A stretch of 64,000 nt of DNA from CAWAHD01 sp963781785 (GTDB taxonomy: Bacteria > Planctomycetota > Planctomycetia > Isosphaerales > Isosphaeraceae), in NCBI GenBank assembly GCA_963781785.1, contig CAWAHD010000002.1, forward strand, positions 5,208,001-5,272,000. Reading direction: 5' to 3'. Positions 17,084 to 26,773 of the stretch are shown in pieces. The notes beneath the pieces are model-generated. The model saw nothing but the letters and a program-made list of their open reading frames with translations. It made no database searches and was not told the DNA's origin. Every line of letters begins with the position of its first letter. Positions within the stretch are counted from its first letter, which is position 1. The translations under genes were made by a program, and so were the position numbers.

Positions 17084-17632
17084 ATGATTCGGGCTCGCGT
17101 GACGTTGGCCGTGCTTTCTTCTGTCGTGGTGACCGTCTTGAGCGGCTGCGAGCAAGCGTCGCCGGCCGCGCCGTCGCAGAAACCGCAAGAAGACCTGGCC
17201 GCTCGCGTCAAAGCACTCGAGGATCTGATCCCTTCGCAGTCGCACATGATGGCCGACGTCGGGGACCACTTCACGAACCTGTGGTTCGCCGGCCGAGCGG
17301 AGAACTGGCCGCTTGCAGATTTCTACCTGGCGGAGACCAGATCGCACCTGCACTGGGCTGTCCGCCGCATCCCGATCCGCAAGGACAATCGCGGTCGTGA
17401 CGTCAACTTGGTGAACATTCTCCAGGCGTTCGAGAACTCCCAGCTCACGCAGTTGAAAGCCACGATCGACGGCAAGGACAAGGCCGGCTTCGAGAGGGTC
17501 TACAAGGAAAGTCTCACGGTGTGCTATTCGTGTCACACGGCCGCCGACAAGCCCTACCTGCGGCCTCAGATTCCCAGTCAGCCCGCTTCACGCATCATGA
17601 ATTTCGACCCCAGAGCCAACTGGCCGCTCTGA
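17084..17632 (+). CDS. Haem-binding (CxxCH) lipoprotein
   Basis: 182 residues. A lipoprotein signal peptide ends in VLSGC, followed by a Pro/Gln linker. The body is mostly helical (LAARVKALEDLIPSQSHMM, FTNLWFAGRAENWPLADFYLAETRSHLHWAV). One c-type haem motif, CYSCH, lies at about residues 146-150; the earlier histidines or HMM may give the distal ligand. It resembles small cytochrome-c-like proteins with a four-helix body. It starts 25 bases after padR and precedes an RND transporter, an unusual partner for a pump operon. Confidence 0.8.
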   Translation: MIRARVTLAVLSSVVVTVLSGCEQASPAAPSQKPQEDLAARVKALEDLIPSQSHMMADVGDHFTNLWFAGRAENWPLADFYLAETRSHLHWAVRRIPIRKDNRGRDVNLVNILQAFENSQLTQLKATIDGKDKAGFERVYKESLTVCYSCHTAADKPYLRPQIPSQPASRIMNFDPRANWPL

Positions 17633-17716
17633 GTGCGGAGAAAACGGGCCGTCCGGCGCGGTTGAACAACCCGCCCCATGGCCGCCGCGCTCGAATTGCC
17701 GTGACGGACCCAGCCC

Positions 17717-20700
17717 ATGAACCCGATCGTGTTCGCCCTGCGCCGGCCGTTGACCGTGATGGTGCTCGTGGTCGCCGTCGTGCTCGGGAGCGTGCTGGCC
17801 GTTACCCGGATGCCGATCGACATCTTTCCCAACCTGAACCTTCCTGTCGTCTACGTGTGCCAGCCGTTCGGCGGCATGGACCCGGCCCAGATGGAAGGAC
17901 TCCTGACGAACTACTACGAGTATCACTTCCTCTACATCAACGGCATCCACCACGTCGAGAGCCGCAACATCCAGGGCATGGCTCTGATGAAGCTCTCCTT
18001 TCATCCCGGCACGAACATGGCCCAGGCCATGGCCGAGGTGATCGGTTACGTGACGCGGTCGCGGGCCTTCATGCCGCCGGGGACCGTGTCGCCATTTATC
18101 ACCCGGTTCGATGCCGGCAGCGTCCCGGTGGGTTACCTGGTGCTCTCGAGCGAGACGCGGTCGATCGGCGAGATCCAGGACCAGGCGCTCTTCAAGGTCC
18201 GGCCGATGTTCGCCAGCTTGCCGGGGGTCTCCGCACCGCCCCCGTTCGGCGGCAATCAGCGGACGGTCGTCGTCCGGGTCGATCCCGACCGGCTGAGGGC
18301 CTACCGGATGTCGCCCGACGAGGTGATCGGCGCACTCAGTGCCGGGAACACCATCAGCCCTTCGGGCACGGTCCGTATCGGCAAGATGATGCCCATCGTA
18401 CCGATCAATTCCCTGGTGCGGCAGGTCAAGGAGCTGGAGACGATCCCGATCCGCCCCGGGCAGGACCCGAGCGTCTACATACGCGATGTCGCGACGGTGA
18501 AGGATGCGAGCGACATCCCCACGGGCTATGCCCTCGTCAACGGCCGGCGCGCCGTCTACATCCTTGTGACCAAGCGGGCCGACGCCTCCACGCTCGCGGT
18601 CGTCTCCAACGTCAAGAACGCGCTCTCCAGCATGCAGGCGGTCCTGCCGGAGGACATCAAGGTCAGTTTCGAGTTCGACCAGTCGCCGACGGTCACAAAC
18701 GCCGTTTTTGGCCTGGTGACCGAGGGCGCCCTGGGCGCGGTCCTCACAGGGTTGATGGTGCTGCTTTTCCTGCGCGACTGGCGGAGCGTGATCGTCGTCG
18801 TGCTGAACATCCCGATCGCACTCTGCGGCGCAGTTGTGGCGATGTGGCTCACGGGGCAGACGATCAACCTGATGAGCCTGGGCGGCCTGGCCCTGGCCAT
18901 CGGCATTCTGGTCGATGAATCCACCGTCGAGGTTGAAAACATCCACCATCAGATGGAGGGAACGTCCTCGGTCGCCCGCGCGGTCCGGCGCGGCAACCAG
19001 CAGACGGCGATCCCCCGCCTCTTGGCGATGCTCTGTGTCCTGGCCGTCTTTCATTCCATCGTTCTTCATGCAAGGAGCGGCCCAGGCTTTGTTCGTACCG
19101 CTATCCCTGGCCGTCGGTTTCGCGATGGTGGCGTCATATCTCCTCTCCAGCACCTTCGTCCCGGTCGTGTCGACCTGGCTCTTGCGGCATCATCACGATC
19201 TCCGGCTGGAGAAAGAGCGGCGGCAAGGCTCCCTGTTCGAGCGGGGACACGAGCGCCTACGGCCGGGCCCTGGGCACAGTCATGCCAATGCGTTGGGTGA
19301 TTGTGCCGGCGTACCTTGTCGGCAGCTTCGCCGTCATCGTGCTCTGGGGCGGTCGCTCGGACTGGAGATCTTTCCCCAGGTCGATGCCGGGCGGTTCCAG
19401 CTCCGGATGCGGGCGCCTGACGGAACTCGGTATGAGGAGACCGAGCGGCTGGCGATCGCGGCCCTGGAGGCGATTGGCCGGGAGGTCGGCCGCGACAAGG
19501 TGGCGATCTCGATCGGCTATGTCGGGCTGATCCCATCGAGCTACCCGATCAATGCCATCTACCAGTGGACCGGCGGCCCGGAGGAGGCCATTCTGCGCGT
19601 CGCGATGAAGGAGGGAGCGAAGCTCGATATCGAACGGCTCAAAGAACGGCTGCGCCGGGAGCTTGCGGCGCAGTTGCCCGGCGTGCGGCTCTCGTTCGAG
19701 CCGGCCGACATCGTCAGCGAGGTCATGAGCTTCGGCTCGCCGACTCCCGTCGACGTCGCCGTCACGGGACCGAGCCTCGCCGACGACCGTGCCTTTGCCG
19801 AGAAACTGCGCAGCGAGCTGGGGCAGATCCCTTCGCTTCGCGACCTCCACTTCGGCCAGTCACTCGACTACCCGACGATCAATATCGACGTCGACCGCGA
19901 GCGCGCGGGCTTGAGCGGCGTGACCGCCGCGGAGATCGCCCGATCCGTCGTGGCGGCCACCTCCTCCAGCCGGTTCATGGTTCCCAACTACTGGCCCGAC
20001 CCCAAGTCCGGAATCGGCTATCAAGTGCAGGTCGAGATTCCCTATCAGGTCATGGACACCCTCGAGAAGATCGAGACGGTGCCGATCGAGAAGCCCGGAC
20101 TGGACCGCCAGATCCTCCTCCGCGATGTGGCGCAGGTCCGCCCGGGGACGATGCCGGGCGAGTTCGACCGCTACAACATGAAGCGGTCGGTCAGCCTGAC
20201 CGCCAACATCGCCGGCGAGGACCTGGGGAGGGTCGCCGGCCACGTCGAGCGGGCGATCGCGCGAGCCGGTGCGCCCCCCAAGGGGGCGACCGTCGACGTG
20301 CGGGGGCAGATCCGGCCGATGGAGGAAATCCTCCGTGGACTCGGCATCGGCCTGGGGATGTCGATCGTCGTCATCCTGCTGCTGCTGACGGCGAACTTCC
20401 AGTCAGTCAAGCTCGCTCTGGTCGTTGTCTCGACCACGCCCGCGGTGATCGCCGGCGTGGTGCTCATGCTGTGGCTCACGCGGACGACGGTCAACCTCCA
20501 GTCGTTCATGGGGTCGATCATGGCCATCGGCGTGGCGGTCGCCAACGCGATCTTGCTGGTCACGTTCGCCGAACAACACCGTCGCGACGAGGGCGCGGAC
20601 GCGGGCCGGGCCGCTGTCGAAGGCGCGAAGGGCCGGCTCCGGCCCATCCTGATGACCAGTTGCGCGATGACCGCCGGCATGGTGCCGATGGCGGTGGGAT

Positions 20701-20999
20701 GGAGCGAGGGGAGCGAGCAGACCGCTCCGCTCGCCCGCGCGGTCATCGGCGGCCTGGTCGCCGCGACCTTCGCGACCCTGACCGTGCTGCCCGACCGTCT
20801 TCGCGCTGGTCCAGGGCTGGGCCGGCCGCGCGTCGGCGTCGCTCGATCCCGACGACCCGGCGAGCATGCACTACCACGAAGAGGAGGCCGAGGCGATGCG
20901 AGCTGGTCCCGGCCGTCCGCCAACGGCGAGCCGCAGGTTCTCCAACCCCAAGGCCCGCCGGGTGAGCACGCGGCCGCTGGCCATAACCCACCAGGCTGA
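17717..20999 (+). CDS. RND-family efflux transporter, frameshifted
   Basis: About 1090 residues if repaired. The N-terminus MNPIVFALRRPLTVMVLVV, the porter domain with MPIDIFPNLNLPVVYV, the TM4 segment GLALAIGILVDESTVEVENI, and the second-half helices (GMSIVVILLLLTANFQSVKL, SIMAIGVAVANAILLVTF) are clear. Breaks lie near 19047 (extra T in a T-run), 19254 (GAGCGCCTAC, repaired by restoring GC), 19350 (G-run) and 20793. The C-terminus is uncertain because more than one frame ends between 20965 and 20999. Coupled with the downstream HlyD-type adaptor; substrate unknown. Confidence 0.85.
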
Positions 21000-21023
21000 A
21001 CTCGCGGGGAAGGAAGGAACGTC

Positions 21024-22354
21024 ATGTCTCGCACACCTCGGCATCGATCAACCACCTTCGCGACCGGAATCGTCCTCATCGCGCTCGCCGCCGGATGCGA
21101 TCGCCGATCCGAGAGGCAAGGCCGGTCCTGCGGCCCTGCCCGTGCGATCGGTCGAGATCGTTCACCCCGAGAGGCACACCATTCTCCGCAGCGTGGGCGA
21201 GCCGGGCGAACTGGAGGCGTTCGAGACCACCGCGATCCACGCCAAGATCGCGGGCTATGTCAAGAACTGGGCGGTCAACATCGGAGCGACGGTCAAGAAG
21301 GGCCAGATACTGGCGGAACTCTCGGTCCCTGAGATGGAGGCCGAGCTGAAGCAGAAGCAGGCGGCGATCGAACAGGCGATCGCCAAGCACAAGCAAGCCG
21401 GGGCCGCTGTCAGGGTGGCCGACGCCAACGTGGCAGGAGCCCAGGCGAAGCTCGCGGAAGTCCGGGCAGGCAAGCCGAGGGTCGAGGCCGATTTCGCCCG
21501 CTGGCAGGCCGAGTTTCGCCGCGTCGAGGAATTGCATGCCGCGCGGGCGCAGACCGGCAGCTTGCTCGACGAGACCCGGAGCAAGCTCCGCTCGGCCGAG
21601 GCCGCCTGCGCGGAGATCGCGGCCCAGATCAAGACGGCCGAAGTCGCCGTGACCCAGAGCCAGGCCGCACTCGAATCGGCCCGTTCCGATGTCGTCGCTG
21701 CGGCCGCCACCATCGACGTCGCCAGGGCAGACGCTCGGGACGCGACCAGGCACTGCTGGCCTATACCAGGATCGAAGCCCCGTTCGACGGCATCGTCACC
21801 CAGCGGAACGTCAACACCGGCGACCTGACTCAGCCCGGAGCCGACAAGCCGCCGCTGTTCGTCGTCGCCCGGTCCGACATCATGACGATCAGGGTCAACG
21901 TGCCCGAGGCATTCGCCGCCGAAGTCAATCCGGGCGACCGTGCCCTCGTGAAGCTGCAGGCGATGAACGGCAGGATCGTCGAGGGCGAAAGTCACTCGGG
22001 TCTCGTGGGCGCTCGATCCCAAAACGCGGACACTCCGCGTCGAGATCGACATTCCCAATCCGGGTGGCAAGCTCCTCCCCGGACTGTACGCCTACGCCAC
22101 CGTCATCGTCGAGGAACACAAGGACGTGCCTACCGTGCCGACGACCGCGGTGGTGAATGAGAACGGCAAGAGCTATTGCGTCGTCGTCGCCGACGGCAAG
22201 GCCGCGCGCCGCTCGGTCCAGGTCGGCCTGAGCGACGGGGTCCGGACCGAGATAGTCTCGGGCCTGAATGGAGGCGAAATGGTGGTGAAGGCGAGCGCCG
22301 CTATCGCTCATGGACGGGCAACCCGTCCAGATCGAACAGCCTGCGGCAAATTGA
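21024..22354 (+). CDS. Periplasmic adaptor (HlyD/MFP family) lipoprotein, frameshifted
   Basis: About 440 residues when joined. The ATG at 21024 has GGAAGGA upstream and encodes a lipobox (IALAAGC). The lipoyl half-motif is AKIAGYVKNWAVNIGATVKKG, followed by a long alpha-hairpin (about 21340-21740), then AYTRIEAPFDGIVTQRNVN and the beta-barrel region (VNVPEAFAAEVNPGD, LLPGLYAYATVIV). The end reads MDGQPVQIEQPAAN. Breaks lie near 21115, 21748, 21990 (A-run) and 22310 (GAGCGCCGCT). It connects the inner-membrane RND pump to an outer-membrane channel, which is not encoded here. Confidence 0.85.
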
Positions 22355-22508
22355 CCGAGCGCCTCACGGGGCGATGCGAGCAGCCGCGACGCGCCTTGTG
22401 GGAGCGAGAAAACCTCGGTATCGCTCATCGCGGTGCGCAGACCCGGAGGACCACCCAACCGCGACCTTTGCGACGAATCCTTGCGTGGCCGGCGCAACAC
22501 GTGGGGAG

Positions 22509-22694
22509 TTACTTCTCCGTCTCGTCAACGACCTCGGCCGCTGGTGAGTTCTTCTTGATGAGGTCGATGGCGTGCTTGCAGTCGGTCTTTTTCTTGTACC
22601 CCTCACCGGAGGTCGCCACGATCTTCTGGTTGTCGGCCAGAAACCGCCATCGAAACTCGCTCTTCGCGTCTTTGTAGACCTGGAACTGCGACAT
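22509..22694 (-). CDS. DUF1508 (YegP-like) protein
   Basis: 61 residues from the ATG at 22694, which has GGAGG 5 bases upstream; the frame is open to 22733 but without a better start. The single DUF1508 unit is recognisable: FQVYKDAKSEFRWRFLADNQKIVATSGEGYKKKTDC followed by a short helix. The family folds as a small alpha/beta unit, often as two copies in YegP; here there is one. Its biological role is not established. It stands alone on the minus strand between the RND operon and the ligase gene. Confidence 0.88.
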   Translation of the reverse strand: MSQFQVYKDAKSEFRWRFLADNQKIVATSGEGYKKKTDCKHAIDLIKKNSPAAEVVDETEK

Positions 22695-22965
22695 GTCAGC
22701 CTCCGACGTGACTCGGTGATCCCAGAACCACATCGTATTGATCGGATATTCATGCGCAAGAGGACGCCGTGGACTGATCGGCCGGGCGGCGACACGCCAC
22801 CGGCGATCCCGGTCGCTGGAGGCACAGCCGGCTTGGTGGCACCCCGGCTTTGCTGCTACGGTGTAACAGGGCGGCCCGATGGAACGGCGTGCAAGCGGTC
22901 TTGATAACGACCGAGTGCCGCCTCTCGGCTGCCGGCCATTGCACCCCTTCTCGGAGCGACGCGCG

Positions 22966-24111
22966 GTGACTTCTTACAAGTTTGCGACCAACGAGCGGCC
23001 GACGGTCGGCGTCGAGCTGGAGCTCAATCTCGTCGACAGCCACACGATGGCGCTCCGGAGCGGTGCGCCGCAGATCCTGGCCGGCCTTCCCGGCGAGCTC
23101 GCGGGCTCAGTCAAGCCCGAGATCTTCCAGTGCATCATCGAGATCATCACCGCGGTCTGCGGCGACGTCGCCGAGGTAAAGCGCGATCTGGCCGGGAAAA
23201 TCGGGGCCGTCGCGGAAGTCGCCCGAGGCCACAACCTGCGCCTTTTCTGGAGCGGCACGCATCCGTTCTCTCCCTGGCAGTCCCAGGATGTCACATCCAA
23301 CGAGCGCTATCTCGATTTGATCAACCTGCTCCAGGAAAACGCCCGGCGGCTGGTCACCTGCGGCCTGCACGTGCACGTCGGCGTCGACACCGGCGACAAG
23401 GCGATCATGATCTGCGACCGCATCCTCCAGCACTTGCCCAACCTGCTGGCTCTCTCGGTCAACAGTCCATTCTGGCAGGGCCGAAACACCGGCCTGCATA
23501 GCCAGCGCAGCAAGGTCATGGAGAACTTGCCCACCGCCGGTCTTCCCCCGTTGATGCGGAACTGGTCGGAATACACCTGGCTCCTGACTCACATGGTCGA
23601 GACCGGTTTCATCAAGACGATCCGCGAGATCTGGTGGGACGTACGCCCACACCACAATTTCGGCACGGTCGAGATCCGGGTCTGCGACATGCCCCCGAGC
23701 CTGGATCACGCGCTGGGGCTGACCGCACTCATCCAGTGCCTGGTTCATGACCTTTCCCAGGAGATCGACCGCGGAACGTACCAGTTCGACTGCCACCCGT
23801 TCCTGATCCGGCAGAACAAGTGGCGGGCTTGCCGGTACGGCATGGATGCGCGGCTGGTGGACCCCGCCAGCCACCAGGCCATCCCCGCCCGCGACGTTGT
23901 CCATGACCTGCTCAAGCGCCTCGAGCCCCGCGCCGAGGAACTGGGCTGCGCCTCGTATCTGAACCGTGTCCATGCGATGGCCGAGGAACCAACGGGGTCG
24001 GTACGGCAGCTCGTGGCGTTCGAGGAAACCAAAAGCCTCCCGGAGGTTGTGCGCCGGATGCTCGCCCTGAGCGAGCGCGAGGGTCAGGCAGCGACCAATG
24101 AGCAGGGGTAG
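22966..24111 (+). CDS. Carboxylate-amine ligase, YbdK/GCS2 family
   Basis: 381 residues from the GTG at 22966, which has GGAG 9 bases upstream and matches family length; the frame is open back to 22879. Family features are TVGVELELNLVD near the start, the HNLRLFWSGTHPF segment, CGLHVHVGVDTGD with conserved histidines, and HHNFGTVEIRVCDMPPSL. These proteins have the glutamate-cysteine ligase fold and weak ligase activity in characterised members; the physiological substrate is uncertain. There is no obvious operon partner: the response regulator follows after 160 bases. Confidence 0.88.
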   Translation: MTSYKFATNERPTVGVELELNLVDSHTMALRSGAPQILAGLPGELAGSVKPEIFQCIIEIITAVCGDVAEVKRDLAGKIGAVAEVARGHNLRLFWSGTHPFSPWQSQDVTSNERYLDLINLLQENARRLVTCGLHVHVGVDTGDKAIMICDRILQHLPNLLALSVNSPFWQGRNTGLHSQRSKVMENLPTAGLPPLMRNWSEYTWLLTHMVETGFIKTIREIWWDVRPHHNFGTVEIRVCDMPPSLDHALGLTALIQCLVHDLSQEIDRGTYQFDCHPFLIRQNKWRACRYGMDARLVDPASHQAIPARDVVHDLLKRLEPRAEELGCASYLNRVHAMAEEPTGSVRQLVAFEETKSLPEVVRRMLALSEREGQAATNEQG

Positions 24112-24273
24112 GCTCACGCCCCGTATTCCGGAGGTAATCCTTCACCATTTCTTCATGTTCCGGACATCGCTTTGACACGGTCGCTGCTAAGATAGTAGCA
24201 TCGCCGAATCGACGCGCATCGTGCAGCATGAACCCGCTACCAGCCACCACCTAAACAGGCGAGCGAGCGATCC

Positions 24274-24981
24274 ATGGCCAAGCAGAAGATCCTCGTTGTT
24301 GAAGATGAGCGCTCGCTGGTTGACATCCTGAGCTGCAACCTGGAGCGAGAGGGGTTCGAGGTCCTGACCGCGTTCGACGGCCGGGAGGGGTTGAGGCAGG
24401 CGCAGCTCAAGCTGCCGGACCTGATTGTGCTCGACCTGATGCTGCCTCAGAAGGCCGGGCTCGAGGTATGCCGCGAGCTCAAGCAAGGGCAGCGCACCCG
24501 CGATATCCCGATCATCATGGTGACGGCCAAGGCCGAGGAGTCCGACGAGCTGGTGGGGTTTGCCACCGGCGCCGACGACTACGTGACCAAGCCATACAGC
24601 GTGAAGATCCTGATCGAGCGGATCAAGAAAGAGCTGCGGCGCCGTCAGCAGAAGGACGAGCCGGTCGCGGGGAACCTGATCGAGAGCCAGGGGATCGTCA
24701 TCGACCGGCACAGCCATCGGGCGCTTTATCGGGACGACGAGCTGACGTTGACGCCGACCGAGTTCCGGCTGCTGGAAGTGCTGCTCCGTCAAGCGGGGCG
24801 AGCGTTCACCCGGTTCGAGCTGATGGACGCCGCCATCGGTGAAGACGCGATCGTGCTGGAGCGCACGATCGACGTCCACATCAAGAGCCTGAGGAAGAAA
24901 CTGGGCGAGGCCGGCGAGCTCATCGAGACCGTCCGCGGCGTCGGGTATCGATTCCACGAGCCTCGGCTGGTGAATACGTGA
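24274..24981 (+). CDS. OmpR/PhoB-type response regulator
   Basis: 235 residues. The receiver domain has acidic Glu10/Asp11 (VVEDE), phospho-acceptor Asp54 (LIVLDLMLP) and the KPYS lysine motif near 108. The C-terminal winged helix (about 135-230) shows LTPTEFRLLEVLLRQAGRAF and TIDVHIKSLRKKLG ... VRGVGYRF, typical of OmpR/PhoB. No histidine kinase is adjacent, so it is an orphan here. A TTGACA hexamer at 24172-24177 lies about 100 bases upstream but has no strong -10. Its 3' end is overlapped on the other strand by the csrA tail. Confidence 0.93.
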   Translation: MAKQKILVVEDERSLVDILSCNLEREGFEVLTAFDGREGLRQAQLKLPDLIVLDLMLPQKAGLEVCRELKQGQRTRDIPIIMVTAKAEESDELVGFATGADDYVTKPYSVKILIERIKKELRRRQQKDEPVAGNLIESQGIVIDRHSHRALYRDDELTLTPTEFRLLEVLLRQAGRAFTRFELMDAAIGEDAIVLERTIDVHIKSLRKKLGEAGELIETVRGVGYRFHEPRLVNT

Positions 24982-25196
24982 CGCCCGCCGGATAGCGGGG
25001 CCGCGTGAGACGTGGCGGCGGCCGGTCGCATCCGCGCCGCCGGCCTATGGGGAACCAGCTCGGCGCGCACGACGGTCACGTCGCGCGGGGCGTCGATCCC
25101 CAGCCGCACTTGCCCGCCTTCCAGGCGCACGACGGTGACGCAGATGTCGTCGCCGATGAAGAGTTTTTCCATGAGCTTCCGGGTCAGCACGAGCAT
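24789..25196 (-). CDS. csrA: CsrA RNA-binding regulator with unusual C-terminal extension
   Basis: Residues 1-50 are a complete CsrA core: MLVLTRKLMEKLFIGDDI, VTVVRLEGGQVRLGIDAP and DVTVVRAEL, including the conserved VTVVR-x-E strand that contacts GGA-containing hairpins. Typical CsrA is 60-75 residues. This frame continues to 135, and its last 64 codons are antisense to the 3' end of the response-regulator gene ending at 24981. The extension is Arg/Ser/Pro rich with no family match, so it may be a read-through tail or reflect a lost stop. AAGGA lies 8 bases before the ATG. Confidence 0.85.
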   Translation of the reverse strand: MLVLTRKLMEKLFIGDDICVTVVRLEGGQVRLGIDAPRDVTVVRAELVPHRPAARMRPAAATSHAAPLSGGRHVFTSRGSWNRYPTPRTVSMSSPASPSFFLRLLMWTSIVRSSTIASSPMAASISSNRVNARPA

Positions 25197-25377
25197 GTCT
25201 GGCGTCCTTATCTATCGAGTCATCAGGGGTGTCGTTCCAGCCCACGGTCGGCCTCGGCGGCCAGCACGTCTCGCGCGTACCCGTTCAGTAGGGCTTATCA
25301 TGATTCTAGATCACATCTGGCGCGGCGGCGGCCACTTGACCGGAAAATAGGTGCATTCGCCGGCTGGCTCGACCGCG

Positions 25378-25383
25378 TATAAT
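25378..25383 (+). promoter_or_regulatory. Perfect -10 hexamer upstream of trxB
   Basis: TATAAT lies about 115 bases before the trxB start. No consensus -35 is seen at 16-18 bases. The remaining intergenic sequence between csrA and trxB holds no other gene. Confidence 0.3.
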
Positions 25384-25498
25384 GACGGCATAATTCTGGA
25401 ACGACGCCGATCCTCGGTTCGGGTTCGCACCGCCCTTCTGCGCTTGGCCGCGCGGGCCGGTTCCATCGCCCTTGATCGGCTCTTCTAACGGGGGGATG

Positions 25499-26554
25499 AT
25501 GTCCAACCCACATTCCGCAGTGATCGTGATCGGTTCCGGCTCGGCCGGTTTGACGGCGGCACTGTACGCCGCACGGGCCAATCTTTTCCCTCTGGTCTTC
25601 GAGGGCAAGGAGCCGGGCGGCCAGTTGACGTTGACCACGATGGTCGATAACTTTCCGGGTTTCCCTGAGGGGATCATGGGACCCGACTTGATGGACCTGA
25701 TGCGCAAGCAGGCACAGCGGTTCGGCGCAGACTGCCAGTGGCAGACCGTGGTCGAGGCCGACCTGTCGCGCCGGCCGTTCAAGATCAGGACAACCGACGA
25801 TCCCAGCGGCGACGCCGCCAGCGGCACGATTCGCGAATACACGAGCGACGCCGTCATCGTCGCCACCGGGGCATCCGCCCGCTGGCTGGGAATGGAAGGC
25901 CCCTACCGGGGCAACGGCGTCAGCACTTGCGCCACCTGCGACGGCCATTTCTATCGCGGAAAGGAAATCGCGGTGGTGGGCGGCGGCGATTCCGCCGTCG
26001 AGGAGGCCACCTTCTTGACCAAGTTTGCCACAAAGGTCACATTGATCCATCGCCGCGACGCGCTCCGAGCCTCCAAGATCATGCAGGACCGCGTCGCCAA
26101 GAATCCCAAGGTTGTCTACGCGTGGAACTCGGTCGTCGCAGAGGTTCTCGGAACCAAGCAAGACGGCCACTCGGTGATGTCCGGGGTCAAGCTCCGCTCG
26201 ACCAAGGACAACTCCGTTCGCGAGCTCAAGATCGACGGTCTGTTCCTGGCCATCGGCCACGTTCCCAACACCGAGATCTTCAAGGGTCAGCTCGCGACGA
26301 CCCCGGACGGGTATCTTTTGACCCGGACGGCCCTGGCATGGAAGGGAATCGAGGCTCCCGCGGGATTGCTTGACACCCTGCCCAACTATGGAACCGCGAC
26401 TAATATCGACGGAGTTTTCGCTTGCGGAGACGTCGTCGATACCCACTACCGCCAGGCGATCACCGCGGCAGGCTCCGGCTGCGCCGCCGCCATGGATTGC
26501 GAAAAATGGCTCGAGGCAACCGAAAGCGGGTCGACCCACCACGCATCGGGATGA
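25499..26554 (+). CDS. trxB: Thioredoxin reductase
   Basis: 351 residues from the second of two adjacent ATGs; a G-run precedes it. The FAD-binding motif is IVIGSGSAGLTAALYAAR near the start, the redox disulfide is CATC at residues 144-147, the NADPH-binding motif is VVGGGDSAVEEATFL, and the C-terminal FAD motif is IDGVFACGDVVDTHYRQA. It transfers electrons from NADPH to thioredoxin in the cytoplasm, which would also feed thiol peroxidases such as the Bcp protein encoded at 30429. The gene is intact and monocistronic. Confidence 0.96.
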   Translation: MSNPHSAVIVIGSGSAGLTAALYAARANLFPLVFEGKEPGGQLTLTTMVDNFPGFPEGIMGPDLMDLMRKQAQRFGADCQWQTVVEADLSRRPFKIRTTDDPSGDAASGTIREYTSDAVIVATGASARWLGMEGPYRGNGVSTCATCDGHFYRGKEIAVVGGGDSAVEEATFLTKFATKVTLIHRRDALRASKIMQDRVAKNPKVVYAWNSVVAEVLGTKQDGHSVMSGVKLRSTKDNSVRELKIDGLFLAIGHVPNTEIFKGQLATTPDGYLLTRTALAWKGIEAPAGLLDTLPNYGTATNIDGVFACGDVVDTHYRQAITAAGSGCAAAMDCEKWLEATESGSTHHASG

Positions 26555-26680
26555 TCCCCCTGCCCCCCGGTTGCATTGCGGCTAGCGGCACACTATCATG
26601 CACGCAAGCAAATCGGGGTGATGGTGGTGGCTGGTCACCTACTTGAGCGAGACCCCCCTGAACTTTTGACGAATCCTCGC

Positions 26681-26686
26681 TACAAT
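26681..26686 (+). promoter_or_regulatory. Possible -10 element for ftsH
   Basis: TACAAT lies 88 bases before the ftsH start, in a short AT-rich stretch. No clear -35 hexamer accompanies it. Confidence 0.28.
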
Positions 26687-26773
26687 TCTTGTGTCTCGGT
26701 CGGCGGGCAGCGAGGGGCGAGCTGCGGACGATCGAGGCGCAAGTTTCATCGGCCGGGTAATGAGTGAGAGCGC

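Noticed and set aside
17588..19153. 521-codon frame antisense to the RND gene
   Set aside because: Histidine/aspartate/arginine-rich shadow of the transporter; no motifs.
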